A stretch of DNA of 64,000 nt from Sulfurimonas sp. HSL1-2. GTDB taxonomy: Bacteria; Campylobacterota; Campylobacteria; Campylobacterales; Sulfurimonadaceae. The DNA lies in assembly GCF_039645565.1 (NCBI RefSeq), contig NZ_CP147914.1, positions 2,457,191 through 2,521,190 of the forward strand. Reading direction: 5' to 3'. Each line of letters opens with the position of its first letter. Positions within the stretch are counted from its first letter, which is position 1. The position numbers were made by a program, and so were the translations under genes. Below the pieces are notes generated by a model. It was given only the letters and a program-made list of their open reading frames with translations, ran no database searches and was not told where the DNA came from. Shown piece by piece: positions 1 through 10,802 of the stretch.

Positions 1-930
<930 letters not shown>

Positions 931-1077
931 AATTAGCGCTTACTGCCTTACTCAATATGAATAAGACTGTAATATTTAATTGTAGTTGCAATACTTACGA
1001 AGTAATCTTCATAAATATTTGTTGACTTTAACAATGATAATTCAATGAACGTTTTAGACTCTTATACACTAAGAAGT

Positions 1078-1111
1078 CTAATATCAGTACTTCTAAAAGT
1101 ACTCGTATTAG
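1078..1111 (-). other. Hairpin in the tRNA-Ala/23S spacer
   Basis: Just 3' of tRNA-Ala in the transcript the spacer can fold into an AGTACTT/AAGTACT stem with a CTAA loop. This is extended by a CTAATA/TATTAG outer stem across a small internal loop. It sits seven bases beyond the tRNA CCA end, so a role in tRNA 3' processing is plausible. The rest of the 931-1117 spacer is AT-rich and shows nothing else I recognise. Confidence 0.4.
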
Positions 1112-1117
1112 GCTTCG

Positions 1118-1193
1118 TGGTGGAGAATAGCGGGATCGAACCGCTGACCTCCTGCGTGCAAAGCAGGCGCTCTCCCAGCTGAGCTAATTCCCC
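1118..1193 (-). tRNA. tRNA-Ala (anticodon TGC)
   Basis: A 76-nt cloverleaf with encoded CCA. The acceptor stem GGGGAAT pairs with ATTCTCC (one G-U pair), and the anticodon arm CCTGC-TTTGCAC-GCAGG gives TGC. The T arm carries GGTTCGATCC. It lies between tRNA-Ile and 23S rRNA in the rrn operon, a usual place for this tRNA. Confidence 0.97.
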
Positions 1194-1205
1194 ACATAGT
1201 GATCC

Positions 1206-1282
1206 TGGTGGGCCTAGGAGGACTTGAACCTCCGACCTCACCCTTATCAGGGGTGCACTCTAACCAGCTGAGCTATAGGCCC
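1206..1282 (-). tRNA. tRNA-Ile (anticodon GAT)
   Basis: A 77-nt cloverleaf with encoded CCA. The acceptor stem GGGCCTA pairs with TAGGCCC, and the anticodon arm CACCC-CTGATAA-GGGTG gives GAT. Only 12 nt separate it from tRNA-Ala. It is the first tRNA after 16S in the rrn spacer. Confidence 0.97.
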
Positions 1283-1313
1283 CTTCTCGGCATTTCTAAT
1301 TCAATAGAACACA

Positions 1314-1350
1314 GATCACTGAAAACTAAGCAAGCAAGCGGACAGACACA
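1314..1350 (-). other. 16S processing stem, 3' arm
   Basis: This spacer segment, downstream of 16S in the transcript, is complementary to 3046-3083 upstream of 16S. The core of about 20 bp (CTTGCTTAGTTTTCA and flanks) is matched apart from one wobble, and a second block (GGACAGACA) is also shared. Together the arms would loop out the whole 16S rRNA, the classical RNase III substrate in pre-rRNA. Confidence 0.8.
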
Positions 1351-1407
1351 ATCTGAAATGTGAGATTTTCTCTTCGGGCCACCAAACGAATGGTGCCCGG
1401 TTACTCT

Positions 1408-2910
<1,503 letters not shown>

Positions 2911-3045
2911 ATTGAAAAGACACTTCATAAATGAAGCGATTACTGATCCAGCCCAAGATATAAAATCATTGGCTGTATAGTGTCTATACTTAGTTTCCCA
3001 AGTAATAGACGGTTATTGTGTCTTATCTAAGTAAGACTTCCAGAC

Positions 3046-3083
3046 CTTGTCTGTCCATCCCACTTGCTTAGTTTTCAATGATC
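3046..3083 (-). other. 16S processing stem, 5' arm
   Basis: Leader segment complementary to 1314-1350, containing GAAAACTAAGCAAG in transcript sense followed by a GGACAGACA block. It forms the upstream half of the pre-16S RNase III stem. The 2911-3155 leader otherwise holds no gene. Confidence 0.8.
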
Positions 3084-3161
3084 TCAAACTTTCGCGATCT
3101 TCAACCCGAAGTCCCGCTAGATAGGCCTCTTTTCGATGCCTCTCATCGTTTGTGGACGGGA

Positions 3162-3190
3162 ATTATAGGGGATTTCAAAAGCAATGTCAA
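3162..3190 (-). promoter_or_regulatory. rrn operon promoter (consensus sigma70)
   Basis: On the minus strand a perfect TTGACA (3185-3190) and a perfect TATAAT (3162-3167) are separated by exactly 17 bp, with AT-rich sequence upstream resembling an UP element. The predicted start near 3155 gives a leader of about 245 nt to 16S. A second TTGACA lies 33 bp further upstream (3218-3223) but has no good -10 partner. Confidence 0.85.
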
Positions 3191-3400
3191 GAGGTTTTTG
3201 AGAGGAATTGCAAAATATGTCAAATTTCTTTTTTTTGACCCTTTTTCACCCCATTTTTGTTACGAAAATATACACAAGTGGAAGTGTCGCCAGCAATAAG
3301 AACTATTTTCACGCCAAACCCTCTGAATTTATTTACTATCTGTTTGACATGGACCTTGTATAGTTCAGAAATCAAACTCCAATATATAGAGGTATAGACT

Positions 3401-4102
3401 ATGGGACTTTATGATAGAGAATATGCACGCGGCAGGGCAGCGGATCACTACGCAGCCAACCGCAGTGAAACACAGATCGTTTCCTTTGTAAAAGAGACCT
3501 ACAAACTGTTTGCCGCTTCCCTGATGGCTGCGGCTGTCGGTTCGTACGTGGGGATTCCTATCGCCGGGACCCTTCAGGCGATGCACTGGCCGCTCTTTTT
3601 CCTGGTCATCGGTCTGCTGATCGGCCTGCACTTTGCCAAGCACAAGCAGGGGCTCAACCTGATCCTGCTTTTCGCATTCACGTTTGCAACCGGTATGATG
3701 ATCGCACCGCTGCTCTCCGTCATCCTCGGTATGTCCGGCGGGGCGACCATTGTCGGTAACGCTTTTGCAATGACATCAGTCATCTTCGGCGCCATGAGCT
3801 TCTACGCCATCCGTACGACGAAAGACTTCACCTCTTTCGGCAAGCCCCTCTTTATCGCCCTTCTGGTGATCATCGGCTTCTCGATCGTCAATATCTTCCT
3901 CGGAAGCCCGCTGATGGCCGTCATTATCTCCGCCGCAGCGGTTTTCCTGTTCAGCATCTTTGTCGTTTACGACACGCAGGCGATCATGCGCGGGGTGTTT
4001 GAAACACCGATCGAGGGCGCCGTTGCCCTCTACCTCGACTTCTTCAATATCTTCGTCAACCTGCTCCAGCTCCTGGGCATCTTCGGTGGCAACGAAGACT
4101 GA
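3401..4102 (+). CDS. Bax inhibitor-1 (BI-1/YccA family) membrane protein
   Basis: A 233-residue integral membrane protein of the Bax inhibitor-1 / UPF0005 family (E. coli YccA and YbhL). About seven hydrophobic segments run from residue 35 to the end, and the C-terminal region around VYDTQAIM is typical, with an acidic residue in a late helix. YccA modulates the FtsH protease; other members act as pH-dependent ion leak channels. The role here is not shown by the sequence. The start is ATG with AGAGG about 8 nt upstream. It overlaps the next gene by 17 bp, so the two are probably co-translated. Confidence 0.85.
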   Translation: MGLYDREYARGRAADHYAANRSETQIVSFVKETYKLFAASLMAAAVGSYVGIPIAGTLQAMHWPLFFLVIGLLIGLHFAKHKQGLNLILLFAFTFATGMMIAPLLSVILGMSGGATIVGNAFAMTSVIFGAMSFYAIRTTKDFTSFGKPLFIALLVIIGFSIVNIFLGSPLMAVIISAAAVFLFSIFVVYDTQAIMRGVFETPIEGAVALYLDFFNIFVNLLQLLGIFGGNED

Positions 4103-4502
4103 CGCTCTTTCACCCGATCTCTTTCGGGTGATCGACGCCAACCTGAACCGCCTCAAAGAGGGCATCCGCGTCATCGAGGATATCGCCCGCTATCTCCAAA
4201 ACGACAAAACAACCGCTTCCAGTCTCAAAGCCCTTCGCCACCGCAGCAGAATAAACGATCTGCAAAACCTGCTCTCTTCCCGGGACAGCGTCAATGACGT
4301 GCTGCGTCCGACGGTAGAGAGCGAATTGAACCGTTCCTCGATTGAGAGCATCCTCATCGCCAACTACAAACGGGCCCAGGAGTCGTCACGGGTATTGGAG
4401 GAGATGTATAAGATCGTCGACCCTGCCCTCTCTGAAACATTCAAGCAGATCCGCTACGAGCTCTATACACTGGAAAAAGAGCACCTGCTCAGTTCTGAAT
4501 AA
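4086..4502 (+). CDS. ThiE-associated domain protein (thiamine-phosphate synthase-like)
   Basis: A 138-residue mostly helical protein whose start RVIDANLNRLKEGIRVIED matches the helical domain found N-terminal to ThiE in some bacteria and alone in Campylobacterota, where it is often labelled thiamine-phosphate pyrophosphorylase. The TIM-barrel synthase domain is absent, so synthase activity is doubtful. I chose GTG at 4086 because an ATG start further upstream would overlap the BI-1 gene by over 140 bp. Its 3' end overlaps the convergent bioC by 14 bp. The family call is from memory of the motif. Confidence 0.7.
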   Translation: MATKTDALSPDLFRVIDANLNRLKEGIRVIEDIARYLQNDKTTASSLKALRHRSRINDLQNLLSSRDSVNDVLRPTVESELNRSSIESILIANYKRAQESSRVLEEMYKIVDPALSETFKQIRYELYTLEKEHLLSSE

Positions 4503-5172
4503 AGAGCACCTCGAACTCCAAGCGGTCTGACGGATAATTCTGCATCAGCTGTTTCGTCTCTTTATAGGTGAGGACATTGCGGTTCCCGCTGACCCCGCTG
4601 CGCTTGATATAACGGAACATGTCGCGTGTATTGTCAAAGGCGAGCGAGTAGCGGACCACTTCGCACGATGCATTGAAAAAACGCTTTGCCAGCCGTTCCA
4701 CTTCATCAGCACTCCGAAGTAGCGGTGGCAGCCCCGCCGTTTTGAACAGGGTTCCGAAGGTCCCTGCCGTGAAGATCGCAAGGGAGACCGGTGCATTCAG
4801 TGAACGGATCAATGCGAAGGTGTGCGCCAGGTCCGGCGACCACTGCAGGGCGGAGGCGGAAAAGACACGGTCGAAGTGTGCTGCTTTCAGCGAAGCGTAG
4901 AGCTTTGGATCGTCGAAGTCGCCCTGGAGACACATAATATGCTCCCCCTGGGGATGCAGCACCAGCATCCCTGGCGCAAAATCAATGCCGACAAGTTGTT
5001 GATAAGGCCAATCGATACGTTCGGCGACAGCACCGCGCCCACAGCCGATATCAAGCAGATGCTGCGGTGCATCCTTTACTCCGGCGACCAGTCTTTGCGC
5101 CACCTTCTTCTGAATAACATTGTAGCTGCCGTAATGGTCGGCGTAACGGGAAAATTCGTTCTGAACGTTCAT
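4489..5172 (-). CDS. bioC: Class I SAM methyltransferase, BioC-like
   Basis: A 227-residue methyltransferase with the SAM-binding motif LLDIGCGRGAV near residue 40 and the BioC-like start NEFSRYADHYGSYNVIQ. BioC methylates the free carboxyl of malonyl-ACP so that fatty-acid synthesis can build pimeloyl-ACP for biotin. The ATG at 5172 overlaps the znuB stop (ATGA), making it the last gene of the znuACB transcript. No other biotin gene is nearby, so another methyltransferase role remains possible. Confidence 0.7.
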   Translation of the reverse strand: MNVQNEFSRYADHYGSYNVIQKKVAQRLVAGVKDAPQHLLDIGCGRGAVAERIDWPYQQLVGIDFAPGMLVLHPQGEHIMCLQGDFDDPKLYASLKAAHFDRVFSASALQWSPDLAHTFALIRSLNAPVSLAIFTAGTFGTLFKTAGLPPLLRSADEVERLAKRFFNASCEVVRYSLAFDNTRDMFRYIKRSGVSGNRNVLTYKETKQLMQNYPSDRLEFEVLFIQN

Positions 5173-5966
5173 CGGCGGTTGATCAACAGGGAGATGACAA
5201 AGATCAGCAGTACGCACATGACGATGGTCGCGCCGCTGGGAAGTGCGAAGGCGTAGGAGAGCAGCATACCGGCGGTCACCGAAAAGAGGGCAAAAAGAAC
5301 CGAAAGGCCGACCGTGACAGAGAAGCCCTGGCGGAAACGCAGGGCCGCGACGGTGGGGATAACCATCAAAGCACCGATCAGCAGGGTCCCGACGATGCGG
5401 ATGGAGAGGGCGATGATGACTGCAACAATGCTCACTAGCATAAAGTTCAGCAGCGTCACCGGAATGCCGCCCGTTTTGGCAACCTCCTCATCGAAGGCGA
5501 TAAAGTAGAGCTCTTTATAGAAGTACCCCAACAGTGCCAGGGCCGGGACACCGACGGCGAAGATCGTCCAGACCTCTTCCCGCGAGACGGAGAGGATGGA
5601 GCCAAAGAGGTAGCTGAAAAGCGAGCTGTTGAATGCCCCCGCCAGGGAGACGATGATCACGGCCAGGGCAAGCGAACCCGAAAGGAAGATCGCCAGGACG
5701 GCATCGGAATAGAGGTGAAAAAAACTGCGCAGGTATTCGATGGTCCATGCACTGAGCAGTGCCGCCGCCACCGCCATCCAGACCGGGTTGGTCTCGGTCA
5801 GGATCCCGACGGCGACCCCGACCAGCGCCGAATGCGCCAGGGTCTCCGTCAGCAGCGCGTAGCGGCGCAGGACGACGAAGGCCCCGCTGATAGAGGCCAG
5901 CAGCGCGATCATGATCCCGGCAAGAAACGCATTGACCATAAACTGGTATTGGAACAGTTCCAGCAT
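5169..5966 (-). CDS. znuB: Zinc ABC transporter permease ZnuB
   Basis: A 265-residue permease of the ABC-3 family with about eight hydrophobic segments spread over its length, typical of ZnuB/MntB/TroC proteins. It forms the membrane channel of a high-affinity Zn2+ (or Mn2+) importer with ZnuC and ZnuA. The start is ATG with GAGGAG upstream. It lies 13 bp after znuC and overlaps bioC by 4 bp. Zinc specificity is inferred from the His-rich ZnuA of the same operon. Confidence 0.88.
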   Translation of the reverse strand: MLELFQYQFMVNAFLAGIMIALLASISGAFVVLRRYALLTETLAHSALVGVAVGILTETNPVWMAVAAALLSAWTIEYLRSFFHLYSDAVLAIFLSGSLALAVIIVSLAGAFNSSLFSYLFGSILSVSREEVWTIFAVGVPALALLGYFYKELYFIAFDEEVAKTGGIPVTLLNFMLVSIVAVIIALSIRIVGTLLIGALMVIPTVAALRFRQGFSVTVGLSVLFALFSVTAGMLLSYAFALPSGATIVMCVLLIFVISLLINRR

Positions 5967-5979
5967 CGCCTACTCCTCG

Positions 5980-6741
5980 TCAGTGCCGGTGGTGCGCGCT
6001 GAGCAGGTGCGCATCAATGCCGTAGAGTTCGCTCATGCCCTCGCAGCTGAGCAGCGTCTTGGGGTCGTTGCAGGTTGAGAGCCGCTGGTTGACCGTAAAG
6101 ACCCGCGCGATGTCGTCGGCGATGACACCGATGTCGTGGGTCACGAAAAGGATCGTCAAACGCTCGTCCCGGTTCAATTGGCGCAGCAGGGCGTAAAAAC
6201 GCTGCTGCGAGGGCTGATCAACCCCGGTGTTCGGTTCATCGAGAATCAGCACCTTCGGCTCCGAAGCCAGCGCACGGGCGATCATCACCCGCTGGCGCTG
6301 TCCGCCGGAGAGCTCGCCGATCAGCTTCCCCCGCAGGTCCGACACTTCCATCCGCTCCATGGCATGCTCGATATGGCGGCGGTCGTCATCGTGCCAGCGC
6401 TTGTCCCATCCGATCCCGGAGATGCGCCCCATGCTGACGACCTCTTCCACCGTACCGGGAAAGAGGCGGTCCGTCTGGGTCACCTGCTGGGGAACATAGC
6501 CCACCTGTTTCCAGCGGCGGAACTGCTTTTGCGGTTCGCCGAAGAGCCGGATCGTTCCCTCGGAAGGTTTTTGCAGGCCCAGCAGCAGGCGGACCAGGGT
6601 CGTCTTCCCCCCGCCGTTGGGACCGATCACGGCGCAATACTCCCCCTGCAGTACCTTCAATGAAACGTCCGAGAGAATCGTCTGCCCGCCGACACTGTAT
6701 CCCAGGTGTTCCACCTCGAACACGGCGGGCTCGAAGGTCAT
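5980..6741 (-). CDS. znuC: Zinc ABC transporter ATP-binding protein ZnuC
   Basis: A 253-residue ABC ATPase with Walker A GPNGGGKTTL (near residue 42), signature LSGGQRQRV and Walker B VLILDEP, followed by the H-loop VTHD. It powers metal uptake through ZnuB. The ATG at 6741 overlaps the znuA stop (ATGA) and has GGAG 5 nt upstream; an in-frame GTG six bases earlier lies inside that ribosome site and is less likely. The protein ends in a short His-rich tail (SAHHRH). Confidence 0.9.
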   Translation of the reverse strand: MTFEPAVFEVEHLGYSVGGQTILSDVSLKVLQGEYCAVIGPNGGGKTTLVRLLLGLQKPSEGTIRLFGEPQKQFRRWKQVGYVPQQVTQTDRLFPGTVEEVVSMGRISGIGWDKRWHDDDRRHIEHAMERMEVSDLRGKLIGELSGGQRQRVMIARALASEPKVLILDEPNTGVDQPSQQRFYALLRQLNRDERLTILFVTHDIGVIADDIARVFTVNQRLSTCNDPKTLLSCEGMSELYGIDAHLLSAHHRH

Positions 6742-7664
6742 CGGCACTCCAATGCGTCATGCAGTTTCAGGAGGTTGGCATTCATCAGGCGAAAATAGTC
6801 CGCGCCGATCTCGTCGGCGGTAATATTCGCCAGCGGTTGAAGCACATCCACCCGCACGCCCGTCTCCGCAGCGAGCGACGCCACCAGCTTGTCACTGACA
6901 AACGACTCGTAAAAGAGGGTCTTGATGCCGTGTTCGCGTACCGTATCGGTGAGTTGCGCCATCGTTTTCGCATTGGGCATCGTATCCGGAGAGAGTCCGG
7001 TAACGGCCTCTACATGGAATCCGTACCGCTCGGCAAGATAGCCGAAGGCGTTGTGGCTGACGACGATCGTGTCCAGCCCGCAGCCGCTCAGGCGTTTGCG
7101 GTAAAGGGTGTCAAGCGTCTCAAGTCGTTTGATATAGGCAGCACCGCGCTCCCGGAGTTTTCCGGCATCCAGCGCCGGAAACGCCGAAGTGAACAGTTGT
7201 TCTGATGCTTTGACAAGCGCGATCATGTTGTCGATGTCGAGCCAGTAGTGCGGATCGGCACCGTGATGATCGTCGTCGTGCATCTCTGCCGTTTCGTCGT
7301 GGTGCGCATGCCCCCCTTCGTGCAGCCGGACGTACCGGCTCATATCCTTCGCGTTGCCGAAAGATTCAAATGGTTCGGCCCAGGGCTCGAGGCCGGCACC
7401 GCTGTAGAGAAACAGCCGGCACTTCTCTACCCGGATCATATCCTGCGGCGTCGGTTCAAAGGTGTGGACATCCCGGCCGAACGGGATCAGCATTGCCACC
7501 TCAGCATCCTGCTCCAGCAGGTGGCGGGCGATATCATAGAGCGCAAACGTCGTCACGACGACATCCGCTTTGCCAGCCTGCACCTTTTTTGCGGGCACGG
7601 CGACCACCAGGGTCACCACCAAAACGATTAACAGTACCAGCAAAACAATGATCGCTTTTTTCAA
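6738..7664 (-). CDS. znuA: Zinc-binding periplasmic protein ZnuA
   Basis: A 308-residue cluster 9 solute-binding protein. An N-terminal hydrophobic segment (residues 3-23) exports or anchors it. Around residues 115-140 it has the His/Asp-rich loop characteristic of ZnuA (HEGGHAHHDE... DDDHHGADPHYWLD), which helps collect zinc. The start is a TTG with GGAG 5 nt upstream. It is the first gene of znuACB-bioC, transcribed from a TATAAT at 7691-7696, divergent from secG. I did not find a clear Zur box. Confidence 0.9.
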   Translation of the reverse strand: MKKAIIVLLVLLIVLVVTLVVAVPAKKVQAGKADVVVTTFALYDIARHLLEQDAEVAMLIPFGRDVHTFEPTPQDMIRVEKCRLFLYSGAGLEPWAEPFESFGNAKDMSRYVRLHEGGHAHHDETAEMHDDDHHGADPHYWLDIDNMIALVKASEQLFTSAFPALDAGKLRERGAAYIKRLETLDTLYRKRLSGCGLDTIVVSHNAFGYLAERYGFHVEAVTGLSPDTMPNAKTMAQLTDTVREHGIKTLFYESFVSDKLVASLAAETGVRVDVLQPLANITADEIGADYFRLMNANLLKLHDALECR

Positions 7665-7687
7665 AATCTCTCCACGGCTTTCTTCCC

Positions 7688-7746
7688 CGAATTATAGCGA
7701 AGCTTCCCGTCCCATTAAAGAATGGGGTTTTTTTCGCTATAATTCG
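7688..7746. promoter_or_regulatory. Mirror-image divergent promoters of znuA and secG
   Basis: The intergenic region contains CGAATTATAGCGAA (7688-7701) and its exact reverse complement TTCGCTATAATTCG (7733-7746). Each carries a perfect TATAAT in the proper orientation: minus strand 7691-7696 for znuA, plus strand 7738-7743 for secG. Neither has a good -35. The 14-base identity extends beyond the -10 hexamer on both sides. Between them sits a CCCATT-AAAG-AATGGG hairpin followed by seven T (7711-7734), which looks like a plus-strand terminator. Confidence 0.7.
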
Positions 7747-7776
7747 CCACTTTAAAGCGAATGATTAAGGATAACA

Positions 7777-8118
7777 ATGACTTCTTTCTTGCTGATCGTC
7801 CAGGTTGTGCTGGTGATCCTGCTGACCATCGTCGTACTGCTGCAGAAGAGCTCCAGCATCGGCCTGGGAGCCTACAGCGGTTCCAATGAATCCGTCTTCG
7901 GTGCCAAGGGTCCGGGAAGTTTCCTGGCAAAAACAACGTTCTTCTTCGGCTTCCTTTTCGTTGCCAATACGATTGCCCTGGGTTACTTCTATGCGCAGGC
8001 CGCCAACAAGTCCGTCGTCGATGAGATCGTCACACCGGTGACGGCGGCAGCTCCGGCTGCTGCGGAGAGTGCGGTTGCCCCTGCAGCCTCGGCTGCCGAA
8101 GCCAACGCCTCCAACTAA
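7777..8118 (+). CDS. secG: Protein translocase subunit SecG
   Basis: A 113-residue membrane protein with two transmembrane helices (about residues 2-21 and 52-72) separated by a loop containing GLGAYSGSNESVFGAKGPG, the pattern of SecG. It assists SecYE/SecA in protein export. The Ala-rich low-complexity tail (residues 88-113) is common in this family. Promoter TATAAT lies at 7738-7743. The polysaccharide deacetylase gene begins 7 bp after its stop. Confidence 0.92.
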   Translation: MTSFLLIVQVVLVILLTIVVLLQKSSSIGLGAYSGSNESVFGAKGPGSFLAKTTFFFGFLFVANTIALGYFYAQAANKSVVDEIVTPVTAAAPAAAESAVAPAASAAEANASN

Positions 8119-8125
8119 TCCCGCC

Positions 8126-9067
8126 ATGCGCAGCTTCCTGCTGACTGCGCTGCTGCCGCTGGTACTCTTCGCGGACGCGCACATCTTTGTTTTTCACCGC
8201 TTCGGGGATGTGCGTCATGCCTCTACCAGCACCGCCATTGAGACCCTCCGTGCTGAATTCGACTATCTCAAGACGAACGGCTACAAGGTTATCCCCCTCT
8301 CCCGCCTGGCCAAAGCCCTGAAAGAGGGTGAAGCCATTGACGACAAGTGGGTCGTCCTCACCATCGACGACAGTTACAAAAGCTTCTATGAAAACGGCCT
8401 GCCCCTCTTCAAAGAGTACGGCTACCCTTTTACCCTCTTTGTCTATGTCGCGGCGGCGGACAAGAACTACGGCGATTTCATGACCTGGGATCAGATCCGC
8501 GATACGGCACAGTACGGCGAACTCGGCCTGCACGGCTACGGCCACAGTCATGAGTGCCACCTCGAGCCCTATAGACTCAAAGAGGACACCGACAGGGGGC
8601 TGCGTTCCTTCGCCAAGGAGCTCCGCCGCGTACCGCGCTACTACGCCTATCCCTACGGCGAATACAACCCCGAAGTCAAAGCGGGGATCGCTGATTACGG
8701 GTTCGAGCTGATCCTCAACCAGAACAGCGGCGCGGTCAACGTGGACAGCGACCCGCTTGATCTCGACCGGACGGCGCTGACCGGGGATAATCTCATCGCG
8801 CAGAAACTGAAAATCGAACGCCTGGACACCGAGTGGATCGCCCCCCTGCGGTGGCCCGAAGATGGCAGATTAAAAGAAATACACGCTAAAATTGCACCGA
8901 CATACCGCACGGCGGAGTACTATATCAGCGGCCATGAATGGGTGCGTGTTCCCGTTGAGAACGGCGAAATTCGTGTCAAAACCGATGTAAAGCTCGCACT
9001 GCCGCGTAGCCGGGTCTTTATCAGGGTCGGTCAGAAACAAGAAAGTATCATCTTAGTAAAGGAGTGA
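8126..9067 (+). CDS. Exported polysaccharide deacetylase family protein
   Basis: A 313-residue protein with a signal peptide ([18 protein letters not shown]) and a NodB-type carbohydrate esterase 4 domain. Motif 1 is LTIDDSY near residue 75, where the second Asp is the usual metal ligand, and motif 2 is LHGYGHSHE near residue 135. Such enzymes remove acetyl groups from peptidoglycan or surface glycans in the periplasm. Motif 1 departs from TFDDG. I chose ATG 8126 because an earlier in-frame start would lie inside secG. The gene ends 2 bp before frr, suggesting co-transcription. Confidence 0.82.
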   Translation: MRSFLLTALLPLVLFADAHIFVFHRFGDVRHASTSTAIETLRAEFDYLKTNGYKVIPLSRLAKALKEGEAIDDKWVVLTIDDSYKSFYENGLPLFKEYGYPFTLFVYVAAADKNYGDFMTWDQIRDTAQYGELGLHGYGHSHECHLEPYRLKEDTDRGLRSFAKELRRVPRYYAYPYGEYNPEVKAGIADYGFELILNQNSGAVNVDSDPLDLDRTALTGDNLIAQKLKIERLDTEWIAPLRWPEDGRLKEIHAKIAPTYRTAEYYISGHEWVRVPVENGEIRVKTDVKLALPRSRVFIRVGQKQESIILVKE

Positions 9068-9069
9068 GA

Positions 9070-9627
9070 ATGCTTGACGAAATCTATCAAGAATGCGAAA
9101 TGGATATGGAAGGTGCGCTCGAGCACATGCAAAACCTGTTCAAGACCCTGCGTACGGGGAAAGTAACGACGCAGGTCCTTGACGGGATCAAGATCGATTA
9201 TTACGGGGCGGCGACCCCGCTCTCCCAGGTGGCGACGGTCCTGGCAACGGATGCGACGACTATCACCGTCTCCCCGTGGGAAAAACCGCTGCTCAGCGCT
9301 ATCGAATCCGCCATTGCCAAGGCGAATATCGGTGTCAACCCGAACAACGACGGCGAGCAGATCAAGCTTTTCTTCCCGCCGATGACCGTCGAACAGCGCC
9401 AGGAAAGCGCCAAAAAGCTGAAGAAAATGGGTGAAGACGCGAAAGTCGCCGTCCGCAACGACCGCCGCAAAGCAAACGACACGATCAAAAAGCTTGAGAA
9501 AGACAAAGAGATCACCGAGGACGACTCCAAACGCGCCCAGGACAACATCCAGAAGATCACGGACAAAATGGTGGCAAAGATTGATGATATCATCAAACAA
9601 AAAGAACAAGCCATCATGACGGTGTAA
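9070..9627 (+). CDS. frr: Ribosome recycling factor
   Basis: A 185-residue protein matching RRF along its length, including [31 protein letters not shown] and a long C-terminal coiled helix. With EF-G it splits post-termination ribosomes. The ATG at 9070 is preceded by AAGGAG with 6 nt spacing; the GTG two codons earlier overlaps that site and is rejected. It is followed 4 bp later by pyrE. Confidence 0.95.
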   Translation: MLDEIYQECEMDMEGALEHMQNLFKTLRTGKVTTQVLDGIKIDYYGAATPLSQVATVLATDATTITVSPWEKPLLSAIESAIAKANIGVNPNNDGEQIKLFFPPMTVEQRQESAKKLKKMGEDAKVAVRNDRRKANDTIKKLEKDKEITEDDSKRAQDNIQKITDKMVAKIDDIIKQKEQAIMTV

Positions 9628-9631
9628 CGGT

Positions 9632-10240
9632 ATGGATATCAAACAGATCTACCTCGATGCCGATGCGATGCTTGAAGGCCACTTCAAGCTCAGCTCCGGC
9701 AACCATTCGCAGTTCTACCTCCAGTCCGCCAAAGTACTCGAGGATCCGAAAACGGCCATGAAACTGGCCAATGCCCTGGCCGAGCAGATCAAGGCCAGCG
9801 GGGTGAAGATCGATACCGTCTGCTCCCCGGCGATCGGCGGCCTCATTGCCGGCTTCGCTCTGGCACAGGCCCTGGATGCCCGCTATATCTTTACCGAGCG
9901 CGTCGGCGGTGAAATGACGCTGCGCCGCGGCTTTGACGTCAAAGAGGGTGAAACCATCCTCATCTGCGAAGATATCATTACCACCGGAGGCTCTGCCATG
10001 GAAGCGGCCGCTGCCGTCGAAGGGCTCGGCGCGAAGGTCGTCGCTTTCGCCGCCCTGGCCAACCGCGGTTTCTGCCGCCGCGAGCACAGCAGTATCGAAG
10101 CAAAACCGAACTGCAAGCTCCCCGGCGACCTCCCTTTCTTCGCCCTGGCGGACTTCGACTTCGAGATGTACGCCCCCGAGGAGTGCCCGCTCTGTGCCGC
10201 CGGCAGCGAAGCGATCAAGCCGGGCTCGCGCGGGAACTGA
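9632..10240 (+). CDS. pyrE: Orotate phosphoribosyltransferase
   Basis: A 202-residue type I phosphoribosyltransferase. The PRPP loop [14 protein letters not shown] lies near residues 108-121, and the N-terminus shows [16 protein letters not shown] and the orotate-site region [10 protein letters not shown]. It makes orotidine monophosphate in pyrimidine synthesis. It is the last gene of the secG-deacetylase-frr-pyrE run. I see no strong terminator directly after it. Confidence 0.95.
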   Translation: MDIKQIYLDADAMLEGHFKLSSGNHSQFYLQSAKVLEDPKTAMKLANALAEQIKASGVKIDTVCSPAIGGLIAGFALAQALDARYIFTERVGGEMTLRRGFDVKEGETILICEDIITTGGSAMEAAAAVEGLGAKVVAFAALANRGFCRREHSSIEAKPNCKLPGDLPFFALADFDFEMYAPEECPLCAAGSEAIKPGSRGN

Positions 10241-10570
10241 CCGCCCCTCTCCCCGCCCGGAAATTTCTTTTTCCGTGCCCTTAAAAAAAAGCTTTATTTA
10301 AGTCCTTTTCTGCTCCTATATAGAATTATATATAATCAATTATTTTTATACTTCACACTGTGAATAACCTGTGTGTTTTTTCATCGGTCGACGACGGATA
10401 AATTTGGGGAAACGGGTTCAATGGCTGTTCAAAAAAGTATCTGCAATATAACCTCAGACCGTATTTCTTCGGTCATGAGTTGCTTATTAATTATCACGCA
10501 ATTGTCTCTGGCTTGGTAAAGTAAGGGGAAAGTATACGGAGCGGTTGTTTCGTCACGATTGTTGACTGCA

Positions 10571-10781
10571 AGTTTTCGACGTTGCTTCGTAGAACGTCTA
10601 TGGAGTTTTCACTATTGATTGAAAGCCTTCGGCGGTGCTTTGCACAACGGCTTTGGTTTGTGCGGAATTTCGCTTTGCTGCATCGCACCTAAAAACACCA
10701 AGCAGCTGACTCCATCGATTGGAAGCCTTCGGCGGTCCTTCGGACATCGCCTATGGTTTCGCACCTAAAAACGCCAAGCAG
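10571..10781. repeat. Three degenerate hairpin repeats
   Basis: Three related units follow one another: one starting TTTTCGACGTTGCTTCG (near 10573), one CCTTCGGCGGTGCTTTG (10626) and one CCTTCGGCGGTCCTTCG (10726). The last two are preceded by GATTG(A/G)AAG exactly 100 bp apart and followed by CGCACCTAAAAAC(A/G)CCAAGCAG. In unit two an extra 24 bases separate the two blocks. Each unit folds into a hairpin (for example GACGTT/AACGTC; GTGC/GCAC; TCC-UUCG-GGA nested in GGCG/CGCC). Function unknown. Confidence 0.65.
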
Positions 10782-10791
10782 TTGGCGTTTT
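10767..10791. terminator. Bidirectional terminator after rnj
   Basis: The 7-bp core stem ACGCCAA/TTGGCGT with GCAG loop (10771-10788) is extended by A/T pairs on both sides. It gives a U-run in either direction. It lies 12 bp past the rnj stop and would end the minus-strand rsmA-rnj transcript. It forms the 3' end of the last repeat unit. Confidence 0.8.
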
Positions 10792-10802
10792 CTTTACGGT
10801 GC

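Larger units (their letters stand above)
10241..10802. other. Gene-free region with structured repeats
   Basis: About 560 bp without a convincing protein gene between convergent pyrE and rnj. The left part (10300-10380) is AT-rich, with a TTCACA-C-TGTGAA palindrome holding a DnaA-box-like TTATTCACA on the minus strand (10359-10367) and a CACAC/GTGTG hairpin before six T. The middle (10400-10560) has small hairpins such as GACCG/CGGTC. The right part holds the repeat described separately. I compared it mentally with tmRNA, 6S, SRP and RNase P RNA and recognised none. Confidence 0.6.

Noticed and set aside
10380..10560. tmRNA, 6S, SRP or RNase P RNA after pyrE
   Set aside because: None of the conserved sequence blocks of these RNAs could be found.
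10494..10688. 64-codon minus-strand frame in the repeat tract
   Set aside because: It crosses hairpin repeats, has atypical composition and no ribosome site.
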